From: Antedon bifida
Taxonomy: Eukaryota > Echinodermata > Crinoidea > Comatulida > Antedonidae
Reading direction: 5' to 3'
Length of the DNA stretch: 64,000 bases
Assembly (NCBI GenBank): GCA_963402885.1
Contig: OY727103.1
Coordinates: 18,750,085-18,814,084 of the forward strand
Position 1 is the first letter of the stretch, and each line of letters begins with the position of its first letter. The position numbers and the translations under genes were made by a program. A model generated the notes under the pieces. That model did no database searches. It saw only the letters and a list, made by a program, of their open reading frames with translations, and was not told the origin of the DNA. Positions 24,801-36,021 of the stretch are shown here, in pieces.

Positions 24801-26096
24801 TTAAATTTAAGTAGTTTGCCATTGATTTTGGATTTCCACTCGATAGCCCAACTCTCCGCGTTCTGTGTAAATGGTCAAATAAAATAGATTAGGTTTAGGT
24901 CTATATATGTTTGTTTCCGCTTACCGCTCGTCTGTGTAAATTGGCTTATTATTATGCGTATTACTGTATCATAAAAATATGTAGTAGAATGTGTTTTAAA
25001 TTCCCAGTTGACGGAGGTCTGACAGAATGGTCATCGTGGAGCATCTGTGGCGCTACTGAATGTGGTGCAAAAGGTCATCGTTACCGCCGTCGACACTGCA
25101 CAAATCCTGCTCCGAGATATGGTGGCGATCCTTGCTCAAAAGAGAATGCAGTCATGAAAGAAACTTGTATCAAAGAATGCACAGGTCAGTGTGCTTTGTT
25201 GCTAAAGATTGATTCCCGTTAAGACGTACGCAATCAAGTTAACCAATGAAAAGCGACAGTTCGAATAATCCATCGCTTATGATTGGTCAAATTACGATAC
25301 GTCCTATAGTGGGAAACAAGCTTAACATGATTCTTGACTTGCATCAAATCATTAATGTTGCCACTAACAGTACAAAGAAGTCCGCTGTGTGGTGCAGTAT
25401 CTTGAGTTATTACCTTATATGTTTTTACACGGAGGTGGCTTTTCCACCTATGGCGCAGTTCCTATGTTTACGGTATCTTAATTTGTTTTGTTTATTTTCT
25501 ATGCAGCAACAAATGTAGCAGTTTCTGTAAAGAAATGCAGACCTAAAGTTAAACCAACACTGAATGCCCCTGTTGGTGAATTATCATATCCATCCTATGA
25601 AGATCCGGCGTCATACAGTTCTAGTGGTGATGAAGAACCTTCATACATTGATCCCGGTTTCCCGCCAATGACACGCATGTTACAGAAAACAGCACAGCAT
25701 GAAAAGAATTTACGCGTAGACCCACCACTACCGGACGGATTTCTTTCGTATTCAGAATCCGATAGTGTTTCTATCGATGTACAGCTAAGTGACTTAAGTC
25801 TTGGGAAAGAGAAACCAATCGAGAAAAGTACGAATCTTCAACAGAAGGAACCAACTGATACAGTATCTTTTTCGACTTCTATATCTGCTTCGAGCGACGC
25901 CAGTCCTTTCCAAAAGAATGATGGAGACGTACATGCAGAGCTAATTACTCCTCCTCCTGTAGATGAAGACCAACCATCGTTTAGTTTTAACGAGGAATTA
26001 GAAGAATGTGAAGAAATTGAAGATGTTTTAGAAGTATCTTCTGTGTCAGAGTCATTTTCAGCTGATCAGCCGTCATTCAGTTCTAGTAGTAATTAG
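21868..26096 (+). CDS. CFP: Properdin-like secreted TSR protein
   Basis: Exons 21868-21916, 22154-22351, 22955-23098, 23391-23570, 23867-24043, 24560-24733, 25008-25184 and 25507-26096 join in phase 1 throughout, giving 562 aa. Residues 1-16 are a signal peptide ([16 protein letters not shown]). Residues 17-82 form a cysteine domain with ...EEDCC...LRCTPC, the pattern of properdin's N-terminal TB/TSR0 domain. Five thrombospondin type-1 repeats follow, one per exon (83-130, 131-190, 191-249, 250-307, 308-366), with W..W..W C-mannosylation-type motifs such as WTDWSDW. The last exon encodes an acidic, Ser-rich tail of 196 residues ([18 protein letters not shown] near the end) unlike vertebrate properdin, which has six TSRs and about 469 residues. 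In vertebrates properdin stabilises the alternative-pathway C3 convertase; a similar role here is inferred from domains only. A generic TSR protein is the alternative, but the EDCC domain argues against it. Confidence 0.82.
24061..24328. mobile_element. MITE in a properdin-like intron
   Basis: The left end ctgtgttcacacgcactgaa is matched inverted by the right end ccagtgcgtttgaacacaaaac. The interior carries paired gtta/taac motifs but no coding content. It lies in the intron between the third and fourth TSR exons. Confidence 0.7.
25208..25325. mobile_element. MITE, family A, copy 2 (intronic)
   Basis: Inverted ends gattgattcccgttaagacg and cgtcctatagtgggaaacaagc are present, with inner inverted pair aagttaaccaatg / tgattggtcaaatt. 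The element is ~118 bp and sits in the last intron of the properdin-like gene. Confidence 0.75.
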
Positions 26097-26119
26097 ATGC
26101 CCAAACAAACATGAATATT

Positions 26120-26270
26120 TTATTTATGCAACTACCGGCAGGATATGCAAGACTCGCTTAGTATTTTGACCAATCACAATGCGATGGGTCACACGAATGT
26201 CGCCTGTGATTGGTCAACTCACTTGCATAGTGCATAACGTCGTTGCGTTGCGTCCACATATATTTAGATA
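26120..26270. mobile_element. MITE, family A, copy 3 (between convergent genes)
   Basis: It contains the family core ttttgaccaatcacaatgcg / gcctgtgattggtcaactca and a right part gttgcgttgcgtcc; the left end is eroded. It lies just beyond the properdin-like stop codon, so it may be inside that gene's 3' UTR. Confidence 0.65.
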
Positions 26271-26636
26271 GTTACTTTTAGTGATATTCTTTCACAAGTA
26301 ATCATTATCGAACGTTTTCGTATAACTGTCTCTTTGATTGACAATTTTCCTATTTAATTGACAAGTTGAATAATATTCTTATGATATGTATTTATGTAAA
26401 ATAACATTAAATACATTCTAAAATATGTAAAACGTCTCAGATTTGACTTCCAATGGTTTATAATCGCACAACATGCATTATCGCAATAACAATAAGCCAA
26501 CAACGATTTCCTTCGCTTATGGTACAAAAAAAGTCTCTAAAGACAGTAAAATGCAACGTGAATTAGGTTAAGTATAATATCCTATGTATCCATAATAATA
26601 TGAAACGAAGACTATACAAATGCACACTGTTATACC

Positions 26637-26642
26637 TTTATT
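26637..26642 (-). terminator. Polyadenylation signal of the factor C-like gene
   Basis: AATAAA on the minus strand (tttatt on plus), about 340 bp beyond the stop codon at 26982. It is the only clear signal in that interval. Confidence 0.5.
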
Positions 26643-26981
26643 ATTATGAATATACAATTTACAGAGTAATAGGCACATGCAAAGTGATTGCTAAGATCTT
26701 GGACTATCTGCAATAGATGTTTTCAGGAATGCAACTATTCCGGACCTGGAGACTGAGACGAGCATCGATAATTTACAAAGAAGATACTGGTGGCAAATGG
26801 CAACTATGTACACACTCTACTAAAATGATATTTTAGAGTTCAATTCTATAAAGATTGTTTATATTCCATTATATCTTCAAATAATCATTTGCATACATAC
26901 AATGCATACACTTGTCAATACTATAATGATTCTCATGGCTAAAAAATAAGCTGCACTGAACAATATATACAATTTTTATAA

Positions 26982-29900
26982 TTAGTTAGAGATTCCAAAC
27001 TCACGTAACCAAGCTAAGTACTTGGATACTTTAGTGTAAACACCAAATTCTTTCGGCAGTCCACATTTGTCAGGACTTCCCCAACTTACTATTCCCTCTA
27101 AATACCAACTTTTCATTTCACCTGTCCCTCGTGAGAAAACCATTGGGCTACCACTATCCCCGGTGCAGCTGTCAACCCCGCCCTCTTCAAAGCCGGCACA
27201 AAACATGTTGCGTGTGACAAAAATGTTAATATTTTCAGGATAAGAATCACGGTAATTTCGTTGACATCTCTGAAAAACAAAACAAACATTTTAATATTCT
27301 TGTTGATGTATGCCCGAGTTCATGGTTTTACATAGGCCTAGAGTTCTACGACATGATGAGTCATACAACGCATGCGCGCGCTGGAAGACCACCATCCTTT
27401 ACCGGCAGGGGAAACGGGGTGTTACAGCCTCTACACTTTATTTTACTCATTATTTACAAACCTAAAGACAGTTAATGTTGATACATACCAGTCTTGAAAC
27501 TACAGGAATTATAGCTTGCTGAAGAACTGTAGGTAGCCCTTCACCAGTTCTCCCCCAGCCTGTCAATACCCCTTCCTTACCGGGTCTTAAATTGCGTTTT
27601 GTACTCGATACGGACGGCAGACATACGGGTCGAACACGTGCCGTAAATTCTACCGGTGTCTCAAGTCTCAAGACAGCAATGTCACTGTCTAGTGTAGATG
27701 GGTTGTAATTGTGGTGTACAAAAAATTCTGCAACCTAAACACAGAAGAATTACAAGCTTAAATCTATTTTTGTAGAAAAATCATCTTGTAAAAGGACAGT
27801 TTCTTCCTGTCGGAATATACCCATCATGCATCTGCTCCATATAGCTCCGCCCATTGCCGCCATTTTTTAAAAATTCTAAACATATCATGCGGATGTGAAC
27901 TTTTTGCGAACTTTTTATATCGTTGTTGCCTTCATCGAAACAAACCTTTGGAAATTAGTGAGTGTCATAAAAAGGTCAGTGAGACTTTGGTGTTCACCGT
28001 ACAGGTATGTTTGCAACCAACAAACTAAAGGGCCGCTAGCCTAGCTAGAGCTAGACCTAGCCTACATAGCCTAGGCCCAGACTAGCCTAGGCCTAGTAGT
28101 AGTGTAGTAGTAGAGCCGCATAGTAGGTAGTGTAGCATGGACACATTTCATTTGTTCATGGTAGTAGGCTAGACTACTTAGCCTAGCCGTTGTAGTAGAC
28201 AGAGGGTCTACACCGGTCTTTAGTTCATTGTCTTAAACAGAGAATCGTGTAGGCCTAGGCCTACTTACATTTCTTGACTGAATCCACTCCTCATCTCTTT
28301 TGTGATGAGCCCGGTAATACTTCCCTACTTCTACTTTAAATAAGTGGGTAAATCTAAAAAAAGAAAAGACAGATTATCAAGAAATAATCTTAAATCATTC
28401 ATATTAACAAAATAGAAATTCAGTACACATTAGTTAAAAACAAAATGTTGCAAGTATCATAGCATAGTTGGATGAAATAACAGTATAAAGTATGAGAAAA
28501 GAACATGCAGTTCGAGAGTTTTTGGTAGTCTGATTTCACGAGAATCGAACCATTATAGAAATGCTAAGCTCGTGATTAAGACTTACCTGTCTTTAACACA
28601 ATGCGCCGCTGTTACAACTAATGTTTCAGTAAGGATTGAAGCGCCACAGATTAACCGTTTACTACCAGTGCCATTGTTGTACTTGTAAATTGCTACATTC
28701 CAAGGCCACATGCCGCCTATCGTATCGTTTCCACCAACAACATATGCCTGTTTTTCACCACTAGCTTTTCCACAAACTTTGAAAGTAACGGAAAGGTGGA
28801 TAGTTAACGTATTGTATAAGAATTGCGACGTGGTCAAGTAAAACAAAGTAGTCCCTGTAAATTGAAAATAAAATGTGCTTGGTTTGAACACATCAATGCG
28901 TCATGCTGTTGTCATTAACTACCTGGTTTGCATGTAGGAATGTGCCCTCTCCACTTTCCACCAGAACACGTAAGATGCGAAGATCCGTAGAGTTGATATA
29001 AGTTAGACTTGCAACTATAGGCTAGCTGCGTCCCATGTGTAAAGTAACCTTCTGTGAGGTAGTTGTTTTGTTCCTGTTCTTGGTCTTCATCGCCCATAAA
29101 TTCCTCCTCTATGTCAGACGTCGATATGCTATCACTACTAGAAGCGGAACTTTCGGATGAAGCCATTGATGAGCTTTGTCCTATTCGTGTCCGATCAAAG
29201 CTGCTTAATAATCAAATTGTATTGTTAGTAGATGTTTACAAAATGGAAATGGATTTCAGTTGTTTGTTCAGATCTGGATTCAAACCAGATCTCAAACACC
29301 ATTCGTAGATTTACTAGTCTAATAAAAAGGATAAATTTCAATACCATCGGTTCATCGTCAATGAAATTAACTGAAACAAATAAGGATATGCATAAATACC
29401 TTATAGTCTTTAAAGCAGGCTGTGAAACTTGACGGACGCTGTGTTTTGGAATACCAGGATCGTGGCACGAAGTTTCTGCAATGAATGCGAATCAATAATA
29501 CGAATCATAAATGGTTCATGTACTGTATCATACTTTATTTCTTTAATTCACTATGTCTGGAAGTGTTAGAATACATTGTTAACGAACTGAAAGTGAAAAT
29601 CTTACCTTCAAGACAAACTGGTTGGTCACCACTCCAATTTCCGGTCGTGAGGCAAACCCTAGTTTCTTCTCCTTTAACCATTGTGAAGGTATTAACACAC
29701 GAGAAAGATAGGATGTCCCCGGCGTGAAATGTACGTACACTAGCATCAGGAACCCGAACAATATTTGGTCCAACTCCCGGATCAGGGCACGATACGTCGT
29801 TAACTGCATAATTTGAAATATATACTGTATATTATTTTAGATACTAAAGTATAGTGTTTGTAACATGAGTTATTGAAGGATTGATTTGATTGGTCGGCTT

Positions 29901-32900
29901 GTCATATTTTTTCGTATCCAACATTTGCAGAACCGTGCTTTTCGGATCATTCTTTTAACCGTTCTTCTGTTCTCTTTTCCACTCTTAATTTATTAAATGT
30001 GTCTAGAATTTGTCTTCAACTTGGTTTTCTTACTTTCAAAGCAGTCACTGGTTCTATATAACCTGACGACCTCAACCGTTAAAAAACGATTACCCGATCA
30101 GTTACTATAGGTCATTTTTTTGTTCCTAAACCTAAACTTCAAAATGTCTTTTTTATTACAGAGTCACTTCCTTTCTCAATTCTCTCCCCTTTAGTTGCAA
30201 TTTATCTTATTTTGAAATTTTGATATACTGTATGCATAAGAGACTTGTCTTTTAATACATGTATGTATTACTAAAATGAAGGATTATAATAGGCAAATGT
30301 CGATACAAGAAGACTCCACTGATCTGAACCTTGGTTCGGGAGAAACATGAAAGGAAATTTTTAAAGGGTAAAATGACTTACTGCACTGAGGAGTATTGCC
30401 CGACCATTCACCGTTGAATTTGCACAATCTTGATTTTACACCTGGCTTAGAAAAAATGTAATTCTCTTCACATGTATAAGATACAACACCGCCAAAAGTA
30501 AAGTTGGTTGCACTTAAAAAACCATGTTCTGGGATATCAGGCATTCCACATTCGACAGGGTCTAATCAGGAAAGGCAAGGGTAAAAAAAGGTTATTATGC
30601 ATATCATTCTCTTTTAATTAACATATCCCAGTGTCGGATCCAGAGGGGAAGGGGGGGGGCGCACCCTCCGCACGCCCCCCCACCTATAAATCTGAGGGAA
30701 AAAAAATTATCCTAGCATAAGGAAAAAAAATTGGGAAAAAAGCGTAAGAGTAAAGTACTTTTGATTAAAACACATTGTTTCAGCGCCGTGCTAATTTATT
30801 TTATTTGAAGTCACCATTGCCGTTGCTGTCTGTAAATTTCTAAGAGTTGCGAAATGAATTGCCTATTTTCACCTGAAAAATAAACGCATTTTGGTCCCTA
30901 GATGTAACATGATGTTGACGCGTGCATCATACCCATACAGCGAGCTGGGGCACGAACGATACGTACAAAGGACACCGCCATACAACCGCGTAGGTTAGGA
31001 ATAAACTGTGTATAATATTTCTATATATTAGAATAAAGTTTTTCAGATATGGCTGGAATGGACCTAAATCATCTCACGCAAGAACTCTAGTCTCAAAGAC
31101 TTAATATGCTTATGACGTGTTCTGTGTGTGTATGTGTGTTTTTCTTTGATCGGATTGTCACCTATACTATTAGAGGGCATTGACAGTTATTGGAAATAAT
31201 CCGTTTTGGAAATTTTTGGCAATAGGCCTAAAAATGCATAGGCCTGCTATATATTTAATAATGGTATGGTATACCCACCGCATATTGGACTTGTTAGCGT
31301 CCACTGTCTGTCGGGTCCGCATAGCCTCTCGCCAGGTCCTCTTAAGACGTAACCTCTGTTACATGTGTAGGTGGCTCGAGATCCCTCTAGTTGTACCGCT
31401 TCTTCGTCGTCTAAGGTAACGCTCCCGTGTGCTGGACGTTTTGGCTTGTCGCACTTTGCAACTAAAAGTATAGGCCTAATTTATTTATCTATTTTATTGC
31501 TTACACTTGCACAGGGTGGATGTCGACGACATTTTATTGATATGGAAGGTCGATCATAAATTTATTAAACTCTCGATATAAACAAACTTATTATATTATA
31601 TATATACCAAGCTTATTATCTTGACATATTTAGAACACACATTTAAGTGGAATGAATTTTGTGTAATTTAATGTGGAATTTTATTATTTGTAATTTCGAA
31701 AAGCATTTCAAGAGAATTAGAGTTACATTCTTTGTGTTTTTATCCCTTAGAGATACTTTCATTTTTATAGGCCTAATCTCTTTTTATATATGTTTAATAT
31801 ACAACAAACAATAGCATTGTAAAAGAGTCAATAATAATATATTAATCTATAGATTTCCCCCCGTTTTTTACAAAAAAAACAAGAGAATGTGCAAATGTCA
31901 AAGATGAAAAAAGGAAAATACAAATTGTAATGTATATTTTTACCACAAACGGGAGGAACTCCTGACCAGGTACCATCTTGTTTACAATCGATTCTATCCA
32001 AGCCGCTTATTTGATACCCGTTCAAACAATCATACAAAATACTTCTAACAATGGATGTTCCAGGAACTGACGTTACGATCGCTAGGCCGCCATTTGGTGT
32101 CTCTAATGCTTCACATATGGGCTCTACAATATAACAGAACAATAGCCTCAGTCTACTTGAAAGTTAACTCAATGTTGAAAATGAAACTAGGAAATTTTTG
32201 GAGAAATTCCCGCAAACTAGTTTCGAAACATGTTTGCCAATAATTCATAGAAACAGTCGGGATAATATTGATAATTGATGAGAACAACATGAGAACATGA
32301 TGGGATAATTTGTAACGTCATCTATGAAGGTGACCTACAGTTATATTATAAAACGTCATTCTCAGTAAGAGGGTATTTGCCTTTTACTGCTAATACTTCA
32401 TGTCCTTCTCTCTTTCAGTCAATATTAGTAATATTTGACTCAATTACAGGTAGAACTCACGTACATTTTAGAAATTCAGTGAGGCATACAAAACAAGAGA
32501 TAGGCCTAACTCGAAACAAGTATCAATACTAAAAAGACCTAATATAATTCAATATTTAAAGTGAATGTAGAGAACAGAACATAATTTCAGATTATTTCAA
32601 CATTACATTTTAACAAAGATCTAGAAATGAAATGATTAAGAGGTCTTACCACATTTAGGAAGATCACCAATCCAGTCTCCATTAAAATCACAAAGAAGTC
32701 TGGAAGATCCAATCAATTGATAGTTCTGGTTACACATGATGGTCACAGAACTTCCACCGATGAATTCTTGCAGTGATTGTACAAGCCTAGCATTTGGTGG
32801 CACGGAAGGATATGGGCAGTACACTGTAAGCAAAGACAGTCAAGATCTTCTTCAATTTCCAGCAATTTAAAGCTAAGACAATGTCTAATTCTCGCCGTTA

Positions 32901-34838
32901 CAATAAACTGTCTTTGTCCTCTTACCGCTGTCAGGCAGTAGCAATACAAACAATTTATATTTATTATCATTAATTAATTATCGTTTTATTGATTGTGTAG
33001 TATAATATGAGGAGTTCTGAGTTTTTCCAGTTACCTGGTTTTCGTTTTTCGCACTTATCACCTTCAAAACGATCTGGACACGTGCATGTTCCGTTACTAT
33101 TGCACTCTCCTTTGTTCTGGCAGTGACAAACTTTAGACATGAATTAAAATAAATGGCATGATATATTATCATACTTGAAATTACGTAATTTGAATCCATG
33201 TAACTTATTGCAGTTTATAAACAGTGAATAATAGGCCTATAATTTTAATTATGTAAAAAAAAACCCAAAACAGTGTGACCTTTTTTCTTTCGTTTTTGCT
33301 TATAAAAATAATGACTAAAACAAACTTACTCATATCACACCACTTTCCATATCGATCAGGAGGACAAGTGACACAACTATCAACGTTATTGTCACAGGTT
33401 TGGCAGTATTTATACTGGGCGCATTGAGCGACAAAATCTAAATCTTCGTTACATTCTTTACAATATGGCCGCCAGCTATAGAAATACGTGCACCTGTTTG
33501 TTTGAATAAAAAATATAGTTTGAAATAATATCGTACGGTATTATATAATATAATACATAGCCCTATATAATAATATATAGATGCAGGTGTTCTATATAAT
33601 ATAGAACACTGTTGATAGAAAACTGTTGAATATTACGGTGGCATTGCGCACGGAACATTTATTTTGTCGAAATGTAACATTCCGGGAAAATTGTTGATCT
33701 TAGATCTAGAGGTGGGTTTTGGAGAATCTTCAAAGGTTAATCATAGTTTGATGTTTTTAGTCGCGTGGTCTATAGTTCACTATGTCGGTCGGTTGGTCTG
33801 TCTGTCTGTCTGTCGGTCTGTCTGTCGGTCCGGTATCACTATGCATTGTAGCACGCGACTTAATGGCTGTTGGCCTTGTTTAAACGTAAGTAGGACTATC
33901 AGTAGCAAGTACAACAGAGAATATCAGTTTTCATGAGATTAAAAGATTCAACGCTCCGAGTTGGATCGACATTCAACTTCATCGATAATGTTGGGACATT
34001 ATTTTAATCGGTTCGGCTATTATAGTTTAGTCTTATATGATGTAAACGTTTGCCCCACAGCAGATGACTTGCGTGCATCTATTTATGTATCTTTCAATCA
34101 GTTGTTAGAAAAATATTAATAAATTGTTTTAGACATACTCTAATATAACTTTCATCCTTTTAAGTTAGTATAGATAAAAAGTGCGCGGCAAAAACCTGGC
34201 TGACAATTTGTTACCGACTTAAATAATAACAGGTTGCGCGTCAGTCCTTGCGTTGCGTGTTAGTTGGTTTTAAACAGCCAAGAGAAAATAAATATTGTAA
34301 CCTAAATTATGTATTGTACCCCAAAAAACTGGAAAAAATAATGATTAACTTTGAATAAAATCTGCAGAGCAGATTACTTGCGTGAATCTATTTTGTGTAT
34401 CTTTTAATCAGTTGTGTTTGTATTTGAACATTAACATTAAAATTGTCATTTCTATAACGCATTTAATTACAAATATCAACGCGTTTTAATATACAAAATC
34501 CGATCATTTTGTGAACTTTACTATTTTTGGAAAAAGTTGTGTTTTTAAGAATTAAAAAAAAAAAATGTGTCACTGACAGTGAGCAAGTTGTTTTAGTGAG
34601 GTTAGTTTTGTTCACAATTGTAAAGAATTTTAAATAATATAAATATAATATATAATATAAGAAACGTCTACCTTTCGTAACTCATAGAGAAAGTTCTTTC
34701 CGTCTCTCCGCACGTGCAGTAGTTTCTTCCATCATCACATCCAGTGGGTATACCAATAGCCTGGACGCATTCCAATAACGCTACTACAACACAAACGGCA
34801 AACAGAGTTGCTGTTGGAAAAAATGATGCCATTACCAT
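26982..34838 (-). CDS. Limulus factor C-like modular serine protease
   Basis: Minus-strand exons: 34838-34672, 33493-33330, 33130-33035, 32823-32650, 32123-31944, 31461-31279, 30561-30382, 29803-29606, 29475-29400, 29200-28923, 28776-28587, 28353-28269, 27734-27489, 27269-26982; they join in phase to 834 aa. Residues 1-27 are a signal peptide. Residues 28-110 match the factor C N-terminus ([29 protein letters not shown]). An EGF module ([22 protein letters not shown]) is followed by six CCP/sushi modules (142-565) and a trypsin-fold domain. Catalytic residues are H624 (VVTAAHC), D675 (DSDIAVLRL) and S778 (CTGDSGSP), with D772 predicting trypsin-like specificity. The presumed activation bond follows Tyr577 (EKQAY|VVGG), not Arg/Lys. 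Limulus factor C (~1019 aa) also has LCCL and C-type lectin modules, which were not found here. It is probably secreted and acts in pathogen-triggered proteolysis; substrate unknown. Confidence 0.88.
33587..33609. repeat. 23-bp perfect palindrome
   Basis: GTGTTCTATATaATATAGAACAC is symmetric about its centre and lies in the intron after the signal-peptide exon of the factor C-like gene. It is flanked by TATA-rich sequence. Confidence 0.7.
33780..33836. repeat. Short (GTCT)n-like microsatellite
   Basis: Alternating gtctgtctgtcggtctgtct tracts lie in an intron of the factor C-like gene. Confidence 0.8.
34120..34395. repeat. Leader-like repeat, copy 1 (intron 1 of factor C-like gene)
   Basis: Sequence from 'agttttagacatactctaat' to 'gattaactttgaataaaatc' is shared with 35248-35515 in the same orientation, and its first part with 35630-35735. 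On the minus strand it contains a TATTTAAG box (near 34225), a short ATG-starting segment and a gtatgt donor, like a first exon. Confidence 0.8.
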
Positions 34839-34879
34839 TCTCCAAAGAAACTTTAAAAACATCAGGTTCAAACACACGT

Positions 34880-35200
34880 ATTCTGAGTTCACACTAGAAC
34901 GCAACGCAAAGGTGTAGTAGATGCAACTCAAGGATTAACAAGCGACGGATCAACAGTCGCTTGAGATCAGTCAAGTTAAGACCAGCGTCGTACGACGAGG
35001 CCCAACGAGTCGTCTGGTCAGGAGAAAATTAAACAAGTTTAAATTTCTCGTGACGACCTAAAAACTACGTCCGACGCTCAAGACGACTCGTCTCATCGGG
35101 ATTCAACTGAGACAGCACCGACTAGTCAAGATGTTCCGTCGGGCTGTCTAAGTTGGCCTTTTCTTGCGTTGCGTCCTAGTGGCAACCAAGTCATGTACAG
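34880..35200. mobile_element. MITE, family A-like, copy 4 (~320 bp)
   Basis: Left end gttcacactagaacgcaacg and right end cgttgcgtcctagtggcaac are inverted. The interior has many short CGTCGT/ACGACG-type inverted motifs. It lies immediately upstream of the start-codon exon of the factor C-like gene, between two copies of the leader-like repeat. Confidence 0.7.
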
Positions 35201-35247
35201 TAGTGGAAACAACTTAGGATAGATACATTGTTTTATAAAAATACTAA

Positions 35248-35515
35248 TAAATAGTTTTAGACATACTCTAATATAACTTTCATCCTTTTAAGTTAGTATA
35301 GATAAAAAGTGCGCGGCAAAAACAACAACCTGGCTGACAATGTGTTACACAATAACAGGTTGCGCGTCAGTCCTCTCGCGTTGCGTCTTAGTGGGAACTA
35401 AGTTTTAAACAACCAAGAGAAATAATATTGTAACCTAAATGGAGTATTGCCCCCACCACCCCCATTCCAAAACATGAACAAATAAAGATTAACTTTGAAT
35501 ATAATCTGCAATTTT
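35248..35515. repeat. Leader-like repeat, copy 2
   Basis: It closely matches 34120-34395 over ~265 bp (shared 'aactttcatccttttaagtt', 'agtgcgcggcaaaaac', 'taacaggttgcgcgtcagtc'). It lacks the TATA-like motif of copy 1 and copy 3 because of a small deletion ('gtgttacacaataacagg'). Confidence 0.8.
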
Positions 35516-35629
35516 CAGTTTCAATAAAGTTACTCACTTTCATAGAAAAAAAACAAGCAAAAATATTATTATTTAAATATAAAAAGACAAAGTAGACAAA
35601 TTAGAGTAGAAAAGAAAGAGAAATTAAAA

Positions 35630-35735
35630 TAGTTTTAGACATACCTCTAACTGCAAATGTCATCCTTACGTTTAGTTAATAAGTGCGCCAAAACAACAAC
35701 CTGACGGATTTGTGACCGACTTATATACTAACCAC
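35630..35735 (-). promoter_or_regulatory. Candidate TATA promoter and leader exon of the factor C-like gene (copy 3 of leader repeat)
   Basis: On the minus strand TATATAA lies at 35727-35721, followed about 30 bp later by a likely start region. A short leader ends at 35645 before a good donor (TTAGAG|gtatgtc). Spliced to an acceptor just upstream of 34838 (ctttggag or tttttaaag), it gives an mRNA starting at the signal-peptide ATG. A short upstream ATG (35663) does not join in frame. Confidence 0.45.
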
Positions 35736-36021
35736 ACAGTAAGTTAGTGTGTTATAAATTTAATCCGTACTTTCCACTCCAGTACTGAAGGAAGTTGTTC
35801 AGAATCGGGGAAAAGAAGTGGGATAATATCATCCGGCGATTGTAAATATTTACATACCATGTTTCCTCAATTTGTGTGTGAAATAGCAACAGGTACAGAC
35901 AGAAATTCCTTGTTTGAATCCTGTAAGCATAAGGATAAGTGTAAATATAGAGTATTTCTTAGCAAATACTTTATTTATTTTAGTTGGAAATGTATTGATT
36001 TATTTTTGATTTATAGTATTA

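Noticed and set aside
28777-28854. 5' extension of the first protease exon using an acceptor at 28855
   Set aside because: It stays in frame but adds a hydrophobic stretch between CCP6 and the VCGK start; the acceptor at 28777 gives the factor C-like junction. It could be a minor isoform.
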